Shown here one piece after another: positions 27,300-32,966 of a stretch of DNA of 32,966 bases. Source of the stretch: an uncultured SAR86 cluster bacterium (GTDB lineage: Bacteria > Pseudomonadota > Gammaproteobacteria > Magnimaribacterales > Magnimaribacteraceae). The stretch covers positions 1 through 32,966 of the forward strand of contig CACBUE010000012.1 in NCBI GenBank assembly GCA_902542325.1, in the 5' to 3' direction. The notes under the pieces are model-generated. The model searched no databases. It saw nothing but the letters and a program-made list of their open reading frames with translations, and was not told where the DNA came from. A program made the translations under genes and the position numbers. Numbering within the stretch: the stretch's first letter is position 1; every line of letters begins with the position of its first letter.

Positions 27300-27879
27300 A
27301 ACTTGGGAAGCTATTCTGAGTTCACCCACACCGAAAGCTTGGATAGATAGAGCTTTAGATTCTTTAGACATACTATTAATTGACCATGCACACTGTGAAA
27401 AAAAGGCTGCTACTTCAGCAATATCTCTAATTCATAAATATCCGCATTATAATTTAGCAAAATACCTTTCGCCCCTTGCAAGAGAAGAGTTGCTGCATTT
27501 CGAACAGGTTCTTAGACTTATAAAGAAACATGACTTTCAATATAAAAACTTGAAATCATGTAAGTATGCTAAGACTCTATATGATGCCTCTGCAAACAAA
27601 GAACCAGATAAACTTAAAGATACCTTAATTATTTGTTCACTTATCGAGGCCAGATCATGTGAGAGGTTTCATGTTTTAATACCTCACCTGCCTTCTTCTT
27701 TGAGTAGCTTCTATTCGAGGCTTTACAAAGCTGAAGCGCGTCATTGCGATTTGTACTTAGATATCTTCTCAGAAATTTTTTCTGAAGACTGGTCACAAAG
27801 GCTTAAAAGGTTGTCATCTGTTGAATCTAATTTTATCAATAAGAAAGATGAGTTTTTTCGATTCCATAGCGGCTATTAA
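27292..27879 (+). CDS. miaE: tRNA-(ms2io6A)-hydroxylase
   Basis: Diiron monooxygenase that hydroxylates the isopentenyl group of ms2i6A37 in tRNA. The ferritin-like four-helix pattern is visible with likely iron ligands: DHAHCEKKAATSAISLIHKYP in two pieces (HCEKKAA), LAREELLHFEQV, SLIEARSCERFHVL and YKAEARHCDLYLDIF. Length (195 aa) fits the Pseudomonas/Salmonella-type family. It ends two bases from the convergent umuC stop. A functional role implies miaA/miaB elsewhere in the genome. Confidence 0.92.
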   Translation: MSETWEAILSSPTPKAWIDRALDSLDILLIDHAHCEKKAATSAISLIHKYPHYNLAKYLSPLAREELLHFEQVLRLIKKHDFQYKNLKSCKYAKTLYDASANKEPDKLKDTLIICSLIEARSCERFHVLIPHLPSSLSSFYSRLYKAEARHCDLYLDIFSEIFSEDWSQRLKRLSSVESNFINKKDEFFRFHSGY

Positions 27880-27881
27880 AA

Positions 27882-29138
27882 CTATTTAACAACTGGCATT
27901 TCTTCCCAATTAGTAAGATATCTTGGCGATTTTAATAGTCTTCTCATTGACCATGTTTTCTTAATTCCTTGAGAAGCAAAAGTTACTCTTCCTACTCCAG
28001 AAGTGTTTATCTTATCTATGGTCATCATTAACTCTTTGCTATTAATTCTTTTGTCTACGGTTCTGAATAAATCGCCTTGATATACATCTTCGTCATAAAA
28101 ATCACTTAGCATTACACCTGCTTTTATAAAATTTGTATTTGTTTTGAAGATTTGTTTCGTTAATCGTCTGGTGGCATTCAAAATATCTCTTGTATCATTT
28201 GTTGGAGAGAACAATTTATAGCTTCTAAATCCATGATACTGTTTATCTTGTTTACGAAAATAGTTAGTCCTCATAAAAACGGAGACCATCTTGCAGTATT
28301 GATCTTCTCTTCTTAATTTTTCACATGCTCGCGATGCATAATCACTTACAGCTTCATTAATAGAGTCGAGATCATCAACTTTTTTGCTGAATGTTCTACT
28401 CACCACTATTTGTTTTTTAGTTTTGGGTTGTTGCTCTAAACCAATACATGGATAACCTTTTAATTCCATTACTGTTCTCTCAAGAACACTACTAAATTTT
28501 CTTTTGATCAACTTAGTATCTATCTCAGCTAACTCAAGAGCCGTCTCTACTCCCAGGCTATTCAATTTTTTATTAATCCTACTGCCAACCCCCCAGACTT
28601 CCCTTACGGGCATCAATCCCATTAATTTTTTTCGTCTCTCTGGATCTGTTAAATCAACTACTCCATTGGTAGCTGGATAATGCTTTGCACCGTAATTGGC
28701 TACTTTGGCTAAGGTTTTTGTTGGACCTATGCCCACACAAACTGGTATACCAACCCAACGATCTATGGTTTTACGACATTGATGTCCGAATGCTTCATAG
28801 TTTCTAAGACCTGTTATATCTAAGAATGCTTCGTCTATGCTGTATACCTCCACTGCAGGGGATAAGTACTCTAAGGTCTGCATGACCCTAGAAGAGACAT
28901 CGGCATATAACTCATAATTTGAAGAGAAGGCAATACCTCCTTTTTTTACAAAAGACTTTTCTATTTTGAACCAGGGCTCGCACATTTTTATCCCTAACTG
29001 CTTAGCCTCTTTTGATAGGGCAACGACACAGCCATCATTATTCGATAAGACAACTACAGGTCGTTTTTTAATATCTGGTCTAAATATTCTCTCGCATGAC
29101 GCGTAGAAGCTATTGCAATCAACTAAAGCAAAGGTCAT
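27882..29138 (-). CDS. umuC: UmuC, DNA polymerase V catalytic subunit
   Basis: Y-family translesion polymerase. Catalytic features: FALVDCNSFYASCERIFRP at the N terminus, PVVVLSNNDGCVVALSKEAK, the acidic motif VYSIDEAFLDITG, and the helix-hairpin-helix thumb around GIGPTKTLAKVANYGAK and VWGVGSRINKKLNSLGV. The C-terminal DUF4113-like end includes GVMLSDF and RVTFASQGI. Length (418 aa) matches E. coli UmuC (422). It lies 3 bp after umuD in an SOS-controlled operon, so it should act as UmuD'2C in damage-induced mutagenesis. Confidence 0.96.
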   Translation of the reverse strand: MTFALVDCNSFYASCERIFRPDIKKRPVVVLSNNDGCVVALSKEAKQLGIKMCEPWFKIEKSFVKKGGIAFSSNYELYADVSSRVMQTLEYLSPAVEVYSIDEAFLDITGLRNYEAFGHQCRKTIDRWVGIPVCVGIGPTKTLAKVANYGAKHYPATNGVVDLTDPERRKKLMGLMPVREVWGVGSRINKKLNSLGVETALELAEIDTKLIKRKFSSVLERTVMELKGYPCIGLEQQPKTKKQIVVSRTFSKKVDDLDSINEAVSDYASRACEKLRREDQYCKMVSVFMRTNYFRKQDKQYHGFRSYKLFSPTNDTRDILNATRRLTKQIFKTNTNFIKAGVMLSDFYDEDVYQGDLFRTVDKRINSKELMMTIDKINTSGVGRVTFASQGIKKTWSMRRLLKSPRYLTNWEEMPVVK

Positions 29139-29141
29139 GAC

Positions 29142-29570
29142 TTAATAAAGGTTTATAGAGGCTATTACTGTACCAGCTATTTCCAGTTCTTCTTCCTGAT
29201 TAATTAGTATAGGCGGATATTTTGGATTTTCAGACATAAGACATATTTTTGGTTTGAGTAATAATCTTTTACATGCATAAGATCCATCTACTGAAGCTAT
29301 GACAATTTTGTTATGGCTTGGCTCTATACTTCTATCAACTATTAAGATGGCGCCATCTCCTATGTGCGCATTGATCATTGAATCTCCACTAACACGAACA
29401 AAGTATGTAGCAGCTGAATTTTTAATTAAATATTCATTCAAATCTATGGGTCTTTCTACATAATCATCAGCAGGACTTGGCCAGCCAACCCTGACAGTAT
29501 TTAAGAAATAGGGAATCTCTAGAAGGGACAAGTCCTCCTCCGATGCATCGCCCAGATAGTCAATTTTCAT
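29142..29570 (-). CDS. umuD: UmuD, DNA polymerase V accessory subunit
   Basis: S24-family protein that becomes active UmuD' after RecA-stimulated self-cleavage. The catalytic Ser64 (VSGDSMI) and Lys101 (ACKRLL) align with Ser60 and Lys97 of E. coli with a constant offset of four. Other conserved text: WPSPADDYVERPIDLNEYL and ATYFVRVSGD. By the same offset the scissile bond, Cys24-Gly25 in E. coli, is Val28-Gly29 here (RVGWPSP), an atypical P1 residue. Length is 142 aa (E. coli 139). An SOS box lies 18 bp upstream. It is first in the umuDC operon. Confidence 0.95.
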   Translation of the reverse strand: MKIDYLGDASEEDLSLLEIPYFLNTVRVGWPSPADDYVERPIDLNEYLIKNSAATYFVRVSGDSMINAHIGDGAILIVDRSIEPSHNKIVIASVDGSYACKRLLLKPKICLMSENPKYPPILINQEEELEIAGTVIASINLY

Positions 29571-29588
29571 AAGGGTTTTATAAATTAA

Positions 29589-29608
29589 TACTGTATATAT
29601 ATACAGTA
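29589..29608. promoter_or_regulatory. LexA operator (SOS box) of umuDC
   Basis: TACTGTATATATATACAGTA is a perfect 20-bp palindrome and equals the E. coli consensus SOS box. It lies 18 bp upstream of the umuD ATG on the minus strand and 72 bp upstream of the divergent gene at 29681. Confidence 0.96.
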
Positions 29609-29631
29609 TAATTAATGAGTGATTTTGTAAA
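29605..29631 (-). promoter_or_regulatory. Candidate umuDC promoter
   Basis: On the minus strand: -35 TTTACA (29626-29631), 15-bp spacer, -10 TATACT (29605-29610). The -10 overlaps the SOS box in the same way as at lexA. The short spacer makes the -35 doubtful. Confidence 0.45.
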
Positions 29632-29680
29632 GCTTTTAACCTACTATTCTTTACGTTAAAAATATTAAGTCTTAAGAAAT

Positions 29681-30322
29681 ATGAAAATTTGGTTAATTTT
29701 AGGGGTAATTTATATTGGGTTTTTCTTCTGGTATACAGATCTGGGAGGAAAATTAACTCAAGAAGAAATACAGGGTTTTATCAAAAAACAAGAACAAAAC
29801 ATTCTTAATAGCGGAGTATCTCCAGACTCAGAAGAGTTTCGACTGAGAATAGATTTCATTACCAGGTTTATGGAAGAGGATAATGGCAAACAATTTATTA
29901 TGGTCAATAATATTGAGATGAACGAAGATCCTGGAGATGTTCCTGGAGCAAATCCTGGTGAGTCTTCTGATCAATTACTATCTAGATATATGGAACATCT
30001 ATGGCCAAATCTCCTTAAAAGAGCCTCTCACCCAATTTTCGGAGGTAATACTATTTGGCAATCTATGGATTTAGTTGGTATAGAAGGAGCTGAAACTTGG
30101 GATCAAGTAGCACTAATGAGATATAAAAGCCGCAGAGCGTTTCTTGAAATAGTTACTCATCCAGATATGATTGATAGACATGAGTTCAAGGTTGCGGCAA
30201 TGAAGAAGACAATTGCTTATCCTGCAGAGCCGATAGCTTTTTATAGCGATGTGAGAATCTTTTTGGGTATGTTGATATTAATTATTGGTCTTTCGATTCA
30301 ATTATTTTTCTCTAAGAGATAG
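29681..30322 (+). CDS. Unrecognised membrane protein with DUF1330-like core and two terminal helices
   Basis: A 213-aa protein I do not recognise as a whole. One hydrophobic helix opens it (about residues 3-18, WLILGVIYIGFFFWY) and another ends it (about 190-209, VRIFLGMLILIIGLSIQLFF). Between them, the region from about 74 to 180 has a beta strand FIMVNNIEM, then YMEHLWPNLLKRASHPIFGG, then ALMRYKSRRAFLEIVTHPDM followed by HEFKVAAMKKTIAYPAEP. That order (strand, helix, strand, then Arg-x-x-Phe and a His-rich helix) resembles DUF1330 or related dimeric alpha/beta-barrel proteins, usually soluble. A membrane-tethered version would be unusual. It is divergent from umuD across 110 bp with the SOS box, and its last 11 bp overlap convergent lpxH. 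Function unknown. Confidence 0.75.
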   Translation: MKIWLILGVIYIGFFFWYTDLGGKLTQEEIQGFIKKQEQNILNSGVSPDSEEFRLRIDFITRFMEEDNGKQFIMVNNIEMNEDPGDVPGANPGESSDQLLSRYMEHLWPNLLKRASHPIFGGNTIWQSMDLVGIEGAETWDQVALMRYKSRRAFLEIVTHPDMIDRHEFKVAAMKKTIAYPAEPIAFYSDVRIFLGMLILIIGLSIQLFFSKR

Positions 30323-31034
30323 AGAATCTATTGAGTTCACAAGAATCAGAATCCATCCGTATATACCAACCATATTGATCCCAATCTCCGAGAACCATCC
30401 TCTTAGTAGGCTGATTATTGACTTGAACATCATGAGAATCTGGGCGATGAGTGTGACCATGAATCAGAAGATTTACAGCAGATCTTTCCATGGCATTGAG
30501 AACTTCAGAAGGAGTTACGTCCATGATTTCTTCCTTTTTTTCGCTAGTAGCTTTTTTACTAATATCTCTTAGATCTTTAGCAATTTTTTGTCTTTCTTTC
30601 AGTGATTTACTGAGGAACTCCTCTTGCCATTTTCTGTCTCGGCTAGTTTTTCTAAATGATTGATAATCTACATCATCAGTACAAAGTAAATCCCCATGCA
30701 TTAATAAAACTGACTTGCCAAACATTTCTTCAGTGTAAGGGTCGGTTAAAAGTTTCATGCCAGAAGAGGATAAGAATGCAGGCCCTATAAGAAAATCTCT
30801 ATTTCCATGCATTAAGAAAATTTCTGTTGATTTATTGGTCTCTTTTAAAGCATCTCGAATTTTTATGATGAAGTCATTCTCAAGATCATCTCCAATCCAG
30901 ACTTCAAATAGATCCCCAAGTATATAAAGCCTTTCTGATTTTGAGGCGGTTTCCTCTAGAAAGTTTAGAAATGCTTCAGTAATATCTGGTCTATCTTCTT
31001 GTAAGTGAAGATCAGATATAAAGCAGTAAGACAT
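30312..31034 (-). CDS. lpxH: UDP-2,3-diacylglucosamine diphosphatase
   Basis: Calcineurin-like metallophosphatase that makes lipid X in lipid A synthesis. The metal-binding signatures are all present: ISDLHL at the N terminus, LGDLFEVWIGDD, MHGNRDFLIG, LLMHGDLLCTDD and LIHGHTHRPDSH. Length (240 aa) matches E. coli LpxH. It follows the cyclophilin gene by 2 bp, the conserved ppiB-lpxH pair. Its presence indicates a lipid A-bearing outer membrane. The end overlaps the convergent 29681-30322 gene by 11 bp. Confidence 0.96.
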   Translation of the reverse strand: MSYCFISDLHLQEDRPDITEAFLNFLEETASKSERLYILGDLFEVWIGDDLENDFIIKIRDALKETNKSTEIFLMHGNRDFLIGPAFLSSSGMKLLTDPYTEEMFGKSVLLMHGDLLCTDDVDYQSFRKTSRDRKWQEEFLSKSLKERQKIAKDLRDISKKATSEKKEEIMDVTPSEVLNAMERSAVNLLIHGHTHRPDSHDVQVNNQPTKRMVLGDWDQYGWYIRMDSDSCELNRFSIS

Positions 31035-31036
31035 AT

Positions 31037-31627
31037 TTATTCAGTTGTCACTTTAGTGTCTGTAATTGATATTTCTTCAACCGGAACGTCTTGATGAAAA
31101 CCCGAACTACCTGTTGCTGTTGCTGCGATCGCTTCAACAGTTTCAAAGCCATCGACAACTTCGCCGAAAACTGCATATCCCCAACCTTGTATAGTTTCTT
31201 CCGTGTGATCAAGTGAAACATTATTTACTAAATTTATAAAAAATTGAGAGCTAGCTGAATGAGGATCGTTTGTTCGGGCCATCGATAAAGTCCACTTGAG
31301 ATTTTTAATACCATTATTCCCTTCATTCATGATTGGAGGGTTACCTTCTTTGTTAACCATTCCTGATTCCATACCACCACCCTGTATAACAAATCCTGGA
31401 ATGACCCTGTGGAATAGTGTCCCATTGAAGAAGCCACTCTCAGCATACTCTAAGAAGTTTTTAGAGGTTATGGGCGCCTCTTCTTCAAACAGTTCTATTA
31501 CTATTGGCCCCAGTGTTGTTTCAAAAGTTATCACTTTTATCTCCTTTTCGTTTTGAGAACAGCTCACTATCCAAATAAGACCAACTAAAATTAATATTAA
31601 GCCTTTGAAAGAAGAGAGTTTGTTCAT
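31037..31627 (-). CDS. Lipoprotein cyclophilin-type peptidyl-prolyl isomerase
   Basis: Cyclophilin domain (about residues 30-190) with the catalytic FHRVIPGFVIQGG segment, MARTNDPHSASSQFFINL and GWGYAVFGEVVDG. The N terminus is a lipoprotein signal: Lys near the start, a hydrophobic stretch LILILVGLIWI, and lipobox I-V-S-Cys23 followed by Ser and Gln. Length is 196 aa. The product is therefore expected on the periplasmic side of a membrane, unlike cytoplasmic E. coli PpiB, although the gene sits in the ppiB-lpxH position. The residue after the lipidated Cys is Ser, not Asp, which favours outer-membrane sorting by the usual rule. It precedes lpxH by 2 bp. Confidence 0.9.
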   Translation of the reverse strand: MNKLSSFKGLILILVGLIWIVSCSQNEKEIKVITFETTLGPIVIELFEEEAPITSKNFLEYAESGFFNGTLFHRVIPGFVIQGGGMESGMVNKEGNPPIMNEGNNGIKNLKWTLSMARTNDPHSASSQFFINLVNNVSLDHTEETIQGWGYAVFGEVVDGFETVEAIAATATGSSGFHQDVPVEEISITDTKVTTE

Positions 31628-31659
31628 ATTTCTGTTAAATTCATTAGTATGAGAGGGCT

Positions 31660-31688
31660 ATAATAGGACTTTATGCTTAAGCTTCCAA
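31660..31688 (-). promoter_or_regulatory. Probable ppi-lpxH promoter
   Basis: On the minus strand: -35 TTGGAA (31683-31688), 17-bp spacer, -10 TATTAT (31660-31665), 32 bp before the cyclophilin ATG. The same bases read TATAAT on the plus strand (31659-31664), a possible gltX -10 with only a poor -35. The two divergent promoters may therefore overlap. Confidence 0.55.
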
Positions 31689-31700
31689 TATATTAAGGTA

Positions 31701-32966
31701 ATGAAGGTAAATAAAACCAGATTTTGCCCCAGTCCTACAGGTCTTTTGCATCTAGGAAATCTACGCACGTCATTGTTTAGCTTCCTGATGGCCAAAAAAA
31801 CTAATGGGTCCTTCTTACTGAGAATTGAAGATACTGATTTAGAACGATCTAAGAAAGAATTCTCTGATGCAATATGTGCAGATCTTAAATGGGTAGGTTT
31901 AGAGTGGGATGAAGGCCCGGAAGTTGGAGGAGAAGAAAAGTCTTACTATCAATCTCAGAGACTAGAACTTTACCAAGGGTTTTATGAGAAGCTTTTAGAT
32001 CAGGATCTGATTTACCCATGTTTTACAAGCGAGGAAGAATTAAAAATCATACGTAGAAATCAGATTGCTGCGGGGCAACCCCCACGATATACAGGTGTTT
32101 GGTCTCAAGCTTCCGAAGAAGAAGTCCAAGAAGAATTGGATAAAGGAAATAAACCTGTTTATAGGTTTAGAATTCCTAAAAAGACAACTATTAGTTTTAC
32201 GGATCTTGTGAAAGGCGAGCAATCTTTTTCAACTGACGATTTAGATGATTTCATTGTAAGAAAAAAAGATAGTACTCCCACATTTATGTTTGCTAATGCT
32301 ATTGATGATTCTTTGATGGGAGTAGATCTTGTTCTTAGGGGGGATGATCATTTAAGCAATACACCAAGGCAAATAGCCTTATTGGAGTCGCTCGATCTTT
32401 CACTTCCTCATTATGCTCATGTGTCATTATTTACAGGTTCTGATGGGGCACCCTTATCTAAAAGAAATGGTAGCCTTTCCGTAAGTGACTTAAAAGAAAT
32501 GGGTTACTTGCCTATAGCTGTCTCAAATTATTTATCCAGAGTTGGACACACAATAAATGATAATGACCTGAAGACTCAAAAAGAATTGGCTGATTCGTTC
32601 GAAACAAAAAATATCTCCAGTTCTCCAAGTAAGTTCGATTTAGACCAGTTACTTTTTTGGCAAAAGAAAGCTGTTGATAATTTAACTATTGATGAGTGTG
32701 CTAGTTGGCTGAGTGGAAATTTAGATAACTTGCCGCCAACTGTCCAAGAAAGAAGTTTTATAGAGTTGATAAAAGAAAATATAAATTTCCCAAATGAAGC
32801 TAAAGAGTATGTAAATAACTTATTTGTTAATGCTCTAAGTGGAGACGAAGAGAATTTAAAAATCATACAATCTGCAGGCCAGGAATTCTTTATTTTGGCA
32901 CTTGAAGTGGTAAATGCAGGACTATCTGATTGGAAACAAACATGTAAGGATATTGAAGCTAGAACT
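31701..32966 (+). CDS. gltX: Glutamyl-tRNA synthetase, PLSKR type, 3' partial
   Basis: Class I aminoacyl-tRNA synthetase charging tRNA with glutamate. The open frame runs 422 codons to the window edge with no stop. The first signature is RFCPSPTGLLHLGN (HIGH equivalent at residues 17-20), followed by LLRIEDTDLERS and the GVDLVLRGDDHLSNTPRQI block. The KMSKS equivalent is PLSKR at 251-255, in GSDGAPLSKRNGSLSV. Then comes LKEMGYLPIAVSNYLSRVGH and the FDLDQLLFWQKKAV helix. This is the noncanonical group, not the KMSKS-bearing GluRS. It is too long to be the short GluQ-RS. ATG 31701 has AAGG just upstream. It is divergent from ppi-lpxH, in the place where Pseudomonas carries glnS. Confidence 0.92.
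   Translation, partial: MKVNKTRFCPSPTGLLHLGNLRTSLFSFLMAKKTNGSFLLRIEDTDLERSKKEFSDAICADLKWVGLEWDEGPEVGGEEKSYYQSQRLELYQGFYEKLLDQDLIYPCFTSEEELKIIRRNQIAAGQPPRYTGVWSQASEEEVQEELDKGNKPVYRFRIPKKTTISFTDLVKGEQSFSTDDLDDFIVRKKDSTPTFMFANAIDDSLMGVDLVLRGDDHLSNTPRQIALLESLDLSLPHYAHVSLFTGSDGAPLSKRNGSLSVSDLKEMGYLPIAVSNYLSRVGHTINDNDLKTQKELADSFETKNISSSPSKFDLDQLLFWQKKAVDNLTIDECASWLSGNLDNLPPTVQERSFIELIKENINFPNEAKEYVNNLFVNALSGDEENLKIIQSAGQEFFILALEVVNAGLSDWKQTCKDIEART

Noticed and set aside
1-32966. tRNA or rRNA genes, CRISPR arrays, insertion sequences, phage genes
   Set aside because: Read through for cloverleaf T-arm motifs, direct-repeat arrays, transposase motifs and terminal repeats; nothing was convincing and genes fill almost all the space.

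Overview
The window is chromosomal DNA from an AT-rich (mid-30s % G+C by eye), streamlined gammaproteobacterium. Two things point there. Gene order leuC-leuD-leuB-asd-fimV-truA-trpF-(trpBA)-accD-folC-dedD-cvpA-purF is the classic gammaproteobacterial layout. LexA is near-collinear with E. coli LexA, and the SOS boxes match the E. coli consensus. Low G+C, tiny intergenic gaps, overlapping genes and reduced proteins (a FimV remnant, a short DedD) suggest a small-genome marine lineage such as SAR86. That lineage is inference; no rRNA gene is present. Nearly every gene is core metabolism or housekeeping. I see no phage, transposase, CRISPR array, tRNA or rRNA gene, and no intergenic stretch exceeds about 120 bp.

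Layout. (1) 1-4259: end of pyrD, topA, and convergent lexA. (2) 4260-9842: an SOS box lies between lexA and a divergent cytosolic-type 5'-nucleotidase. Then comes a thrH-prpB-prpC-prpD-yqhA run encoding three methylcitrate-cycle enzymes, behind a -10 box and a small palindrome. (3) 9844-10485: a HAD hydrolase on the minus strand. (4) 10606-24171: thirteen kilobases of tightly packed plus-strand genes for chorismate (aroC), leucine (leuCDB), aspartate family (asd), a FimV remnant, truA, tryptophan (trpFBA), fatty acid (accD), folate (folC), SPOR protein, cvpA and purF. (5) 24168-26747: acnB on the minus strand, convergent with purF. (6) 26844-27879: a DUF1289 protein and miaE. (7) 27882-29570: umuDC on the minus strand under an exact-consensus SOS box. 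(8) 29681-30322: an unrecognised twin-membrane-anchored protein with a DUF1330-like core. (9) 30312-31627: lpxH and a lipoprotein cyclophilin on the minus strand. (10) 31701-end: a divergent, truncated glutamyl-tRNA synthetase.

How the genes work together. PrpC, PrpD, AcnB and PrpB cover the propionyl-CoA to pyruvate plus succinate route, with AcnB the likely hydratase for the missing step. LexA and UmuDC form an SOS mutagenesis module, and the nucleotidase may be a third member because it starts 18 bp from the lexA operator. I found no clearly new multi-gene system. The items most worth a second look are the SOS-linked nucleotidase, a UmuD with an atypical cleavage site, the miniature FimV, the palindrome before thrH-prpBCD, and the twin-anchored DUF1330-like protein beside umuDC.
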